NCBI GenBank assembly: GCA_026419785.1
Contig: JAODTK010004287.1
Coordinates: forward strand, 104,606-168,605
From: Sclerodactyla briareus
Taxonomy: Eukaryota > Echinodermata > Holothuroidea > Dendrochirotida > Sclerodactylidae
DNA length: 64,000 bases
Direction: 5' to 3'
A program made the translations under genes and the position numbers. The stretch's first letter is position 1. The number at the start of each line of letters is the position of its first letter. The notes under the pieces were generated by a model, which saw nothing but the letters and a program-made list of their open reading frames with translations, was not told the origin of the DNA and made no database searches. Of the stretch, positions 47,747-57,610 are shown in pieces.

Positions 47747-50700
47747 GACCTCAGCTCGGGCGAGACGACCCGCTGGATTTAAGCATATTACTAATCGGAG
47801 GTGAAAAGTAATCTACAATGATTCATCGTAAGCGGCGAACGAAAATGGAGAAGCCCAGCGCCGAATCCGAGCACCCTTGCGGTGTTTGAGGGACCTGTGG
47901 CGTATGGAGAACCGAAGTCTTGCCGACGGGAGGCTCCGTTCTCAAGTTCCTGCTTGGAATCGGGGCCACTTCGAATCACTCTACCAGAGTGGGTGATAGT
48001 CCCGTAGGGCGGGCCCCCCTTCGGAAGGACGGAAGTTTTCCAATAGTCGGGTTGTTTGAGATTGCAGCCCTAAGAGGGGTGGTTAATTCCATCCAAGGCT
48101 AAAAACTGAGCACGAGACCGATAGCTGACAAGTACCGTGAGGGAACGTTGAAAAGAACTTTGAAGAGAGGGTTCAAATTACGTGAAACTGCCAAGAAGCA
48201 AACGGACGAGAGCCGCTTGCTACATGGGGCGTCCGGGGATTCACACCGGCTGTCGGTTGTTCGCCCGTCTGCGGGGTCCAGGGGGGGTAATCTCGGCTCT
48301 CGGGTTACCGTGGCGGTCGGTCATCGGCTCCGGGGCACTTCCCTCGTCCGGCGCCTCCCGGGCGACGTGCGTCTCGAGCGTCGAAAGTGTGTGCGGGGCC
48401 GCACGGGCGCGGGTGGTTCGCCACCCCGCTCCGTAATACCGCCCGCCTCGCCTCTCGGTCCGCGTGAGATTCACCCCGGGGAACGAGGACTCTTTTCGGC
48501 CGTTGACCGCCCTCGGGTGGTTTTGCGGAGCGACCAGTCCGCGGCTCGGCCGCGGGCGACGACGGGAATCCGTCCAGCCGCGCGTTTCCGTTGTACGAGG
48601 TATCGGATTGCCTTCCGCCCCGGTCTTGCGAAGGGTCTGTTGGGCGCCAGCGAGGCCTTCTCGTCCGACCGTCTGAAACACGGACCAAGGAGCATAGCAG
48701 GCCTGCGAGTCGTCGGGACTCTGCAAACCTCCAAGGGAAACGAAAGGAACCCCCGGCGGTCTCAAGCCGGCGGTAGGCAAAGATCCCGGCCCCTCCGGGG
48801 TTCGGGTCGCACGCCGCCCCGTTCCCTACGCGGCGTCCCCCGGGTGGGGCGCAGTCCGGGGGCGGAGGCAGAGCAGGCCATGCTTAAAAACCCGAAAAAA
48901 TATGGTTGAACTATGATTCGGGGCAGGGTGAGGCAGAGGGAAACTCTGGTGGGAGGCCGCCGCTGGTCTGACGTGCAAATCGATCGTATGACCCGAGTAT
49001 AGAGGCCAAAGACTATCGAACATTAGTAGCTGCGTTAGTCCGATAGTTTCCCTCAGGATAGCTGGTCGCCTCGGGGCGACTTCTCAACAATTTTATCTGG
49101 TTAAAAGCGAATGATTGGACGGCCCTTGGGGCGCCGAAAACGACCTAACCTATTCTCAAACGTGCAATCGGTAAGAAGCACCACTCGCCTTGGCGGGTGC
49201 GTTGCACGGGAAGTGAACGAGTGACAGTGGGTCACTATTGGTAAGCAGGACTGGCGCTGTTGGATTGGAACCGAACGCCCGGCTGAGCCGTCCGCACTCG
49301 GTCGCATACATTGGTGATACAGACGGGCAGGGGACGGTGGCCATGGAAGTCGGCATCCGCCAAGGCGTGTGAAAACTCACCTGCCGAACAACGAGCCCTG
49401 AAAATGGATGGCGCTGAGCGTGTCGGCTGTGCCGGGAGCGTCGGAGCGAGAGAGAAACGAGTAGGGTCCCCGATGAGTAGGAAGGACACCGCGGTGGGCT
49501 TAGAGCGTTCGGGGGAGACCCGCGGGGAGCCGCCGCGGCGCAGATCGGGTGGAGTAGCAAATATTTCAAACGAAGAGCCTGAAGATCGGCTGTGGAGAAG
49601 GGTCCATGCGAACAGCAGTGAACATGGGTTAGTCAGATCCTAAGTCCGGGGTAGTTCCGGTAGTTGTCGGACGCCTTAGGTCGCGCCGTCAGGTCCGCCC
49701 GCGGCGATTCCGGGCGCCTCGGGCGAAAGGGAACCGGACCCGCTAACATTCCCGCGAAGTTCAGGCAGAGGCGCCTTCCGTCGAGGTGGTCGCGTCTCTC
49801 CTCGCGGGGGGCGCGGGCATGTTTCGGGCAAAAGGCAGCATGCATTACAAGCCCAGGGACCGCCGGTCGGGCCCCCGGGTAGAGTTTTCTTCTCCATTTT
49901 AGGGATTTGGGTATTCCTGGAGTGGACCCACACGAGGGCGCCGCGCCTGTCGCGGCGGCCGGAGTGCTCGGACGGGCCCGTGAAAACCTGGGGGAGTGAA
50001 GGGCGGTCAACGCACGGGCTCGGCGTCTGTTCTCGTCGTACCGGTATCCGCAGGCCGGTCTCCAAGGTGCTCAGCCTCTGGACCCCTAGAACAATGTAGA
50101 TAAGGGACGTCGGCAAGCCGGATCCGTAACTTCGGGAACAGGAGGGGCTCCTGCGGGCCGGGTAGGTCGGGCCGGGTTTTCAAGAAGCGGATGGGATGCC
50201 TCGTGGCGGGAGAGCCGGCCCGTCGCCTGATGCGGCGGGCGGCAGCCCGGACTCGCGCGGGGTCCGGCCAGTGGACTGGCTCGGATGCGCGGTCGTGCGT
50301 CGGGGAGGCCGACCCCCCGGGTCCGGCGGAACCGGCCCGCGGCTAACGCGTCGACCGGCGTGGAAAGGCCGACTCAGAACTGGCAAGGACAGGGGAATCC
50401 GACTGTAGCCAATGGGTTAGCCAAATGTAGGCCAAATGGGGTAGCCAATTGCCTCGTCATCTAATTAGTGACGCGATGATGGATTAACGAGATCCCGCAC
50501 TGTCCCTATCTACTATCTGGCGAAACCCACAGCAATGGGAACGGGCTTGGCACAACGTAGAGGGAAAGGAACCTGTTGAGCTTGGGGGGGGACTCTAGTC
50601 GGCGCCGGTGAAGGAGACCTTGAGAGGTGTAGATAAGTGGGAGGTCTCGCGGTCCGGGGTTGCCCTTCGCGGGTACGGTCCCGGTTTCCGGCCGTTGAAA

Positions 50701-51776
50701 TACATTCTACTATCAACGTTTGTGTACTCATCCGTTTGGAGGAGGTGGAACGGCGGCGCGGTCCCCTCGCGGGGCGCGTCGTCTTCGATTTTTGCTGGTG
50801 CCAACCTTTCGTCCGTCTCGGTGCCATCCCCTCGGGGGTGCGCGCCGTCGCGGTGGTGAGAGCAACCCGTTTCGGAGAAAACGTCAGGCGGGGAGTTTGA
50901 CTAGGGCGGTACATCTGATCAATGGTTAACGCAGTGTTCCCAAGGAGAGCTCGGCGAGGACGGAAACCGCGCGCTAGAGCAAAAGGCAAAAGCCTCTCGC
51001 TGATCTAGATTTTCAGGTACGAATACAGACCGCGAGAAAGCGGGGCCTATCGATCCTTTGACCAATGTCGGACTTCGACGCAAGGGGTGTCAGAAAAGTT
51101 ACACAGGATAACTGGCTTGTGGCGGCCAAGCGTTCATAGCGACGTCGCTTTTTGGATTCTCTCGATGTCGGCTCTTCCTATCATTGCGAAGCAAAATTCG
51201 CCAAGGTTTGGATTGTTCACCCACTAATAGGGAACGTGAGCGGGTTATGAGACCGTCGTGGGACAGGTTAGTTTTACCCGACTGATGATGCGGCCGCCGT
51301 CGCGGCAATCTCTCGGTCAGTACGAGAGGAACCGCAGATTCGGACCCCTGGGAAAGGCCCGCGGTCGATCGGCCCGGGCGGGGCGATCTTTACACCCGAC
51401 GGATTAGGGCGTGAACGCTCTGTAAGCGCGAATCCGTGCTCGGGAGGAGCTCGGTAATATCGCGGCGCACGGCTCGCCCAGCCTAGGAGGCCGAGGTTCG
51501 CACCTCGCCCCTAGCCCTAGCGGGGGGGCGACGGGCATTCGGAATCGAGGCCTTGCCGCGGTTATAATGGGCGGGACGCCCCTCGTGGTAGTTTCCTCTA
51601 GAGGACGGGTGGTTATTTCGGGATTATTTCGGACCTCGGCCCGCCCGCGGCTTTGTACGGCTTCGAGATGGGCGCCCATCACTTGTAAACGACTCGGGTA
51701 TGGATCGGAGTGTCATTCCCAGTAGAGCAGCCGCTCGCTGCGATCTGCTGAAGTCATCTCACTGGTCCGCGATTTG
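47747..51776 (+). rRNA. 28S large-subunit rRNA gene, near full length but with a core deletion
   Basis: Conserved 28S landmarks run in order. 'CGACCCGCTG.ATTTAAGCATATTACTAA' is at 47,766, and 'GAAAAGAACTTTGAAGAGAG' at 48,151. 'GAACAATGTAGATAAGGGA' is at 50,089 and 'GATCCGTAACTTCGGGA' at 50,121. 'CCTCGTCATCTAATTAGTGACGCG' is at 50,452 and 'ACTGGCTTGTGGCGGCCAAG' at 51,111. The sarcin-ricin loop AGTACGAGAGGAACC lies at 51,319-51,333, and the 3' end at about 51,698-51,776. Expansion segments are GC-rich. About 140 nt of core are missing at 50,405. Several invariant positions near the 5' end (47,790-47,845) are also changed. A pseudogene or a badly assembled unit is more likely than a functional gene. 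The 5' and 3' ends are placed by comparison and may be off by a few bases. Confidence 0.93.
50405..50456 (+). other. Deletion scar with microduplications at the R2 target site
   Basis: After 'GGGGAATCCGACTGT' the gene should continue with about 140 nt leading to 'CTCTCTTAAGGTAGCCAAATGCC'. Instead there are four imperfect tandem copies of TAGCCAAATGGGG-like sequence (50,405, 50,419, 50,428 and 50,442) and then the normal continuation 'GCCTCGTCATC'. The junction coincides with the R2 non-LTR retrotransposon target, which cuts within GGTAGCCAAATG. The lost segment contains the helix 69 region, so this rRNA could not form bridge B2a. The R1 target about 70 bases downstream is intact. Confidence 0.75.
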
Positions 51777-52700
51777 AAACTCGTCTGGACCCCCGGTGGA
51801 TCCGTCGGGGTTCTCTCCGCGGGGCCCTCCGTGGGACCCCACCTCCGGGTGGAGCCGGTGATCATCGGAGCCCACGATGTCGGCGCCGGCCCGGGCGCTC
51901 GGCGCGGCCGTCGGGCGTTCTCCGCTGCGCGGAGCACGGACGGTCGTCGCCCGGCGCGGTGGGACGGGTCGTGAAAACAGTCCACGTCCGCCCGTTCCCT
52001 CTCCCGCCCGGGAGGGGTGGCGGGTCGGCGCGTTCGGAAGCCGCTAGGCTCAAACTATCGAACCATACTGTAGGGACGCTCCGAGTGTCCCAGGTCAGAG
52101 AGGGCCTTACGTCGCGGTGTCCGCGGCTCTCCTCGCGGGGAGCGAGTTCCACTCGACGTGCAGGCTGAACGCCTCTAAGCCCGGGCTCTTCTCTGCCGCC
52201 CGCCAACTATCGAACCAGATTCAACGGGGCCTACGAGCCTCGGCGCCCACGTGTCGGCGCCGGCCCGTAGGCTCGGCGACGGCCCGATCGGGTCGTTCTC
52301 CGACCGCGGGGACTCTTCCGAACCGGAGGGAAACTCGGTGACTCTCGAGGTCGGTCCACGCGGCGCGGAGCACGGACGGTCGTCTTTTTTTGTTTTTGCG
52401 CGGGTTTTTGCGCGGTTTCCCTGGCGGGGGGCGGGCGGGGTTTGCCGGCGCGGTGGGACGCGCGTGAAAACGTCCACGTCCGCCCGTCCCTCTCCCTCCG
52501 AGAGGAGGGGTGGCGGTCGGCGCGTTCGGAAGCCGCTAGGCTCAAAACCTATAGAACCTACTGTACGGGACGCTCCGAGTGTCCCAGGTCAGAGAGGGCC
52601 TTACGTCGCGGTGTCCGCGTCTCTCCACGCGGGAGCGAGTTCACTCGACGTGCAGGGCTGAACGCCTCTAAGCCCGGGGCCTCCTCTGCCGCCCGCCGGA
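51777..52700 (+). repeat. Post-28S spacer repeat, two units of about 436 bp, with 28S-like and ITS2-like blocks
   Basis: Blocks 51,937-52,195 and 52,373-52,690 are copies. Each begins 'cggacggtcgtc', continues with 'gtgaaaac.gtccacgtccgcccgt' and 'ggtcggcgcgttcggaagccgctaggctcaaa', and includes 'gacgctccgagtgtcccaggtcagagagggcc'. Each ends 'actcgacgtgcagg.ctgaacgcctctaag'. The last phrase matches the 28S segment normally written TGAACGCCTCTAAG, so a short 28S 3' piece appears embedded. The opening block also occurs immediately upstream of the 28S gene. Confidence 0.8.
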
Positions 52701-53076
52701 AATCTGCAGTAGCGGGATCAAGAGGGTCTCGGGGTTCCTCAAACTGTATTGTGCCCATGCGCCTGTAGTGAGGTCCATCGCTGCCGGCCGTCGTCTTGTA
52801 GCATGGTTCCAATGGACGACTCTCAGGCGATAGAGTTGGAGCCGAACGCTAAGGTTGTCTGGCCAGCGGCATACGACCCGGGGGCGAAAATCTCGAGTCA
52901 CTCTCGCCCGTGACGCTGATGACGGCACTCGAACGCATCCCCACCAAGCCCGTCCTGGGCCCAGTCCCGTAGCAACGCCCCGGCACTGCTGTATGTCTTC
53001 TTGTGGCAACGCTCCAAATGGAGGGCATGCGGGCAACAGTGTCAGAGCCGAGCGCCAGGGCGTCCTGTCAGCGCTT
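52701..53076. other. Ribosomal spacer, no gene
   Basis: GC-rich non-repeated spacer. Open frames here and across 53,068-53,826 are composition artefacts. Confidence 0.5.
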
Positions 53077-53114
53077 GACGACCCGCCATTCGCTAATAGA
53101 GTGGCGGGGTCGTC
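53077..53114. terminator. GC-rich hairpin followed by a T-tract, candidate Pol I termination or processing site
   Basis: The 12-bp arm GACGACCCGCCA (53,077-53,088) pairs with TGGCGGGGTCGTC (53,102-53,114) with one bulged G across a 13-base loop. A T-rich tract (TTTTTTAATTTTTTT) lies at 53,185-53,199. Both are about 1.3-1.4 kb after the 28S 3' end. Pol I termination in animals usually involves a T-rich release element, and 3' ETS processing often uses hairpins. The assignment is an inference. Confidence 0.3.
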
Positions 53115-53261
53115 GTCCAGGCTCCCCTACCTGGGCGTTCGGGGGAATCATGCCTCTGCACTCGTCGGACGCGGGTGAGGGGGCTTTTTTAATTTTTTTG
53201 AGGCGAGTGACAGGGTGCATATCTGTAGAGATATAGCGCGGTGTCGTACACGACCGTCGAC

Positions 53262-53352
53262 GCGGCATCACGGAATGGGTCGGAGTGTCGCTCCCACACT
53301 GCAGCCGTTCGCTGCGTTTGTTGAAAGACCACCCTCTGGCCCGGCGATTTGA
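53262..53352 (+). pseudogene. Degenerate second copy of the 28S 3' terminus
   Basis: 'gggtcggagtgtc.ctccca....gcagccgttcgctgcg.t.tg.tgaaag' and 'ctggcccggcgatttga' align base by base, with scattered changes, to the genuine 28S end at 51,700-51,777. It stands alone in the spacer 1.5 kb downstream. Confidence 0.7.
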
Positions 53353-54088
53353 GTCCACTATGTGCCAACATATGTGCTTCCTCGTTGGTCCCCGCGGATT
53401 CTCTTCCCGGGGGGCGGGGCCTTGGGGATTTTTTTTACAAGTCCGGGGGGCAGTTTTCCGTGTCGACCTGTCTGGTCTTCTCCGGAGGGTCGCTTTCGTG
53501 GGCTGGCTCGGGCCGACCGAGCGGGTCTCGCCTATGGAGTAATCTGCCCCGTGGAGCACGGGGACTATATGAGTCATGTTTTCAGCCCGCTGCGCACGCC
53601 CCGCCACACCACGGTTTCGGGACTGAGGACATAGGCTCCACTGCAGTGCTCTGCCACCCTCCCCCCCGTTAGGGGCTGGATGATTTTGGGTCAGAGTGGC
53701 CGTCGTTAACGCCGCCGTCCACGGGGAGGCCGGCTGGCGAGCTCTCACCCCAAAATCGGGAAGCCTGCCCAAGGTTTGCATACCTCCCACCCGGAATAGA
53801 AACGAACTCCACGCTGGTTTGGACATTCCGCATTTTTGTTTTTCGAAATCAAAACCGCATAATCGAAAGCGAAATTTCTCTTAGGTACTCCCCGCCGCCC
53901 GCCCCAATAACATAGAATGGTTAGTGGTCAACTTTACATGTCTCTCTCTCTCGAATGCCAATAACAGTAAAAACGTTATGACATAACATTAAAATCTGGT
54001 AGTGGTTAACGTCTTTCAAACGGTCCCTCGACCCCTGAGCAACCGCGGCGGCTAAGGCTGCCTACCGCACCTCTGCAATATCCGCTCT
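53353..54088. other. Ribosomal spacer and 3' flank of the recombinase-like gene
   Basis: GC-rich at first, then AT-richer from about 53,815 to 54,010 with a (TC)n run at 53,938-53,953. No gene seen. Confidence 0.45.
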
Positions 54089-56050
54089 CTACGCCTCCTG
54101 CGACTCTGCTCTCCTATTTAGCCGGGCTCGCCTCCTCTCCGCTGCCCTTTCGCCGACACCTCCACCTATCTGTCCTACCCTCCTGCTGCCCCTTCCCACC
54201 TCCTTATCCTCCTTCTCACTTAGGCCCTCTCGGCTGCGGCGGACTTCTTCTTTATTTCCCGCGATGTAACGTAGGAACTTCTCCCCCGAGGCGGAGGCGA
54301 GCGGCTGGCTCGTCGGTAGGCACAGCTCCTCCTCCGAGTTGTGTCACGCTTGTCCTCCCGTGAGGTCTCTCCGTCGTCTCTGGGGAGAGCGCGGCCCGTC
54401 TTATCGCCTCCTCATTTTGGCGGTGTTGCTGTCTCTTCCCGAGACCATTAGTACTCTTCTGCACGGCGGTGGTTGGCTCAGGTGGTCTCCCAACTGGGGC
54501 ATTATATGGGGTCGTGTTCGAACGCCTTTGCTGACGGGCCGTCTTCCGGAGGATCGCGTTCGTGGTGACCCTGTCTTCTGCCGGCACGGCGCCAGGGCCC
54601 TCTGTATGCAAGCTCGAGACGCTTTGCTGGACCCCTTGTTGCCCGAACAAACTGCCAGTGTCAAGCCCAATCGCCCGGTCCTCCTCGGCGACGTGCGCGG
54701 GTCCGCACCCTGTTCGGATGTGGTGCCCACGTACGATGAAGCAATGACGTGGATTTTCATCGGCGACGCCAAGCGTCGCCGGCCCGTGGCGATTCGCCGT
54801 TTTGTGGAACGCGATTACCATCGTCCAGACGTTGCTCCCATCGACTCCCGGGACGGATTCGGCTGCCTTCAGGGCCTCGACGGTCATGTTCGCGATGGCG
54901 CCGGCGCGTTGGCGGTTCGCCAAGCAGACGCGAAGCATCAAGTGTTTTCTTCTCAGCCTCACACAATAGTCGTTGGGAGAGTCAAGAGCGCCGTCCTTGA
55001 GTAGGCCCTCCAGCCGGACGGTTCGGGGCTGACTTGTCCGCGCCGCGCTGGCTTCCTTGAGGAAAAGTGCTCTCGTCCCGCACGCCTTCCGAGGTCCTCT
55101 TAGCCCGCGCCCTGCGGGTCGACGGCTTTCGCGACTCTGGACAGAACCGCCGCCGCCTTCGTTCTTGCGGCTCACCGTTTCTTTTCGTCGCGATCAAAGG
55201 ACTCTCTAGAAATTTTTTATATGCCAACGTAGCTGACGTTGTTCTCGGGGGCCCACTTTTTTTTTTCCCCGGGAGTTCCTTGAAAGACGCCGGCGGCGAG
55301 CTTCCCGTCGGAATAGCGTTCGACCGTATCCACCCGTTCCTTTCTTCATCACCAGCCGCGCACCTTCCCCGCGAGCTCCGCCGCGAGCTCCGGCTCCATG
55401 TCTCACCCTGACGAAGGTCTGAACGCCAACGCCTGGTAGCGGTCGATCATGTCGACAAGGGTAGGCCTCGGTTGGTGTCGGGTCATCTGAGGACTGTCGC
55501 GGTGGATTCGGTCGCCTCCTCCTCGTGTCCGGGTGGTCCTCCACGGCTTGCTCGGCGGGAGTCGAATGGTCGTCCTCGCCTCTCGCGCCGCCAGGCTGGC
55601 ATCGGTCGCCGTCCTGTCGGGCGGGCGGAGCCCGTTGTTCCTTCTTATGGAGACCCTGGTCTATGAGTTCCTCGTCGCCGGGCTGCTGCTTACCCCCCCC
55701 CCCCCCCCCCCCCCGGGCTCTTCCCCGTTCGAGGTCCTCGTCCCCCTCTCGGTCTCTGGCCTCCTCACGCATGGACTTCGCCTCCGCTCTCGTCACCCCC
55801 CGCTGTGGTTTCGCGCGATGTGCAGCTGCAGGTCCCTGAAGCGCCGCCCGGCAAACTCCGCGGGCAGGCAACCCGGTCCCTTGCCCGGTCGACAAGCTTT
55901 TGCGCACTCCTCGAGGGCGAACTTCTCTCCCGCGTTGTGGACTTTGAGCAGGTTCGCTTCAACCAAGTTCCGCCACTCGACTTCTCGCATAGCGGGCAAG
56001 GCTTTTGGTCATCTTGTGCTTGAGGGCGGAGCCGTGAATGAAGCCTAGCT
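54089..56050 (-). CDS. Tyrosine-recombinase-like (phage-integrase-fold) protein with N-terminal zinc-finger-like motif, inside the rDNA spacer
   Basis: On the minus strand the N-terminal part (about 55,800-56,000) reads 'KPCPLCE', then 'NLVEANLLKVHNAGEKF' and 'FAGRRFRDLQLHIARNH', resembling Cys/His finger units. A Lys/Arg/Glu-rich region follows. The core at 54,800-54,960 reads LRVCLANRQRAGAIANMTVEAL followed by HKTANRHGPATLGVA. The Arg in NRQRAG and the HKT motif match the box I and beta-hairpin region of the integrase-like domain proteins common in lancelets, corals and echinoderms. Further on, 'NAILRKTAR' (about 54,540) fits the box II Arg region, with the usual His not evident. The C-terminus, in another frame, is EKFLRYIAGNKEEVRR and ends in a Lys/Arg/Glu-rich tail at TAG 54,089-54,091. 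At least three frame changes are needed. GC content and codon use match the spacer rather than the upstream 46 kb. The exact start is unknown. Confidence 0.55.
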
Positions 56051-56640
56051 CTCGCGACGGGCCCAGTTATAAGGACCGATAGCACGTGAGCACCCTAATC
56101 CCGCGGCAATCCCATGCTAATCCTGAGCTCGCCACGCGATTGGCCGTGTGCAGCGAAGCGTGCGGCATGGTACCCAGCCATGTCACTTACCGGTCAGAGA
56201 GGATGACTAATCTGTGGTTTGTTTTTCGTTTTTTTGGTTCCGGGCAGAGAGAGATGCCGTATCGTTACAGTGGGGAACGCTGCAACCTCGACCGCAGTGC
56301 TTACGACAAGAACACCCTTTCCCCTCGGAAATTTCCCTTCAAGGTCTCTCCTGCCGGGTCCGCAACGTCTACACGTCACCTAATAGTGCTCGGATTCCCC
56401 GTTAAAGCTCAACGCTCATCTCATCGATTTGAGCCATATGGCAGTATGAGCGAACACGGCTTCAGCCTCTTGCACCCTCACGGCGCCCCCTTCACCCAGG
56501 CCCGCCCGCACGGATTTGCCGATGCCGATCCCCAAAAGCGCCACCGTTTCACCTATATTCCCTGTGGAGTTCACGCCCATACCTCCTCGGAAGGGCATGA
56601 TGATTTTGGACCACAAATGACATGTATTTGCTGTATGGTG
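56051..56640. other. Spacer between the recombinase-like gene and IGS repeats
   Basis: This contains the likely promoter side of the minus-strand gene. A 189-codon plus-strand open frame covers 56,086-56,655 but shows no domain, and I treat it as composition. No repeat partner found. Confidence 0.4.
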
Positions 56641-57095
56641 CCCCGGTCAAAGTGAAATGGTTTCGTCGTTTTGAGGACTGTCATTGTGTCCGATTCGGAG
56701 AGAGGTGCCGTTCTGGATTTTTGGTCGGAATGACCAAGTCCCAAAAATTGGTCACAAAGTGAATTGTTCATTTCGAGAACTTTCATTTGTGTCCGCTTCG
56801 GAGAGGTGCCGGTTTGGATTTGTGTTCGGAATACCAAGTCCCAAAAATTGGTCAGAGTGAATGGTCATTTCGAGAACTGTCAATTGTGTCCGATTCGGAG
56901 AGGGTTCCGTTCTGAGATTTTTGTCGGAATAAACAAAGTTACAAAATTGGTCAGAGGATGAATTGGTCATTTTATAGGACGGTCAGTTTCCGAACAGGAG
57001 GGGCGGCATTCTAGATTTTCATTTTGGTTCAGATAGAATTGGCCCCCGTTCGTTGGAAATGTAACTGGGTCTTTTTTTGGTCAGAGTGAATGGGG
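56640..57095 (+). repeat. IGS repeat type 1, about four units of 100 bp
   Basis: Units read 'ttctggatttttgttcggaatgaccaagtcccaaaaattggtcagagtgaattggtcatttcgagaactgtcattgtgtccgattcggagaggtgccg' in overall outline. They start near 56,709, 56,810 and 56,909, with a degraded unit at 57,009. The same units recur at 58,735-58,998, beyond the zinc-finger gene. Confidence 0.85.
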
Positions 57096-57610
57096 TTCTC
57101 CTAACGGATATATTACGAAATATGCGAGGTGCCTTTTCGCAATGGATCAATGAAACAAAACAAACGGAAGACCGTCCTCTCGTGTTCGGAAAATCTAGAT
57201 GTCAAACGTGAGTGAAACGACGCTCCTGACACAAACCCAATAAAATGCGTTCTCCTGATCATGATGACATTGTAATGACTGTGTAATTACAAAGGCCCTG
57301 CCAGCGGTGCGGTGGTGATCATCGAGGATATGACTTTGGGTGTTTTAGGGACTTGTCGGAAGGAGGGGAAATTTGACGAACAAAACAGCAACGACTGGGC
57401 ATTTAATGGCGAATCGTTCTAGGCTAAATCCCATGTGGTTCCATTGCATGGCGTTGCCAGTATCCAGTTTACATGGGCCAACGGGGAAGATCCAAAACTT
57501 GAAATAATATTAAAATACTTTAATTATTCTTTTATATTAAATAAAGTAAATCAATTTTGGTAATTAGAAATAAGTTTGTTTCCAAACGAAACAATTTCTT
57601 CTATCCACAG

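Noticed and set aside
48148..48909. 253-codon open frame and many other frames across 47,700-52,800
   Set aside because: They lie inside 28S rRNA or its GC-rich spacer, where stop codons are rare by composition.
53068..53826. 252-codon minus-strand open frame
   Set aside because: It crosses the 28S 3'-end pseudo-copy and the hairpin, is low in complexity (Arg/Pro/Thr) and has no domain.
54339..55004. 221-codon plus-strand open frame
   Set aside because: Antisense shadow of the recombinase-like gene. The minus strand carries the family motifs.
56086..56655. 189-codon plus-strand open frame in the spacer
   Set aside because: It has no motif and no splice signals, and overlaps the probable upstream region of the minus-strand recombinase-like gene.
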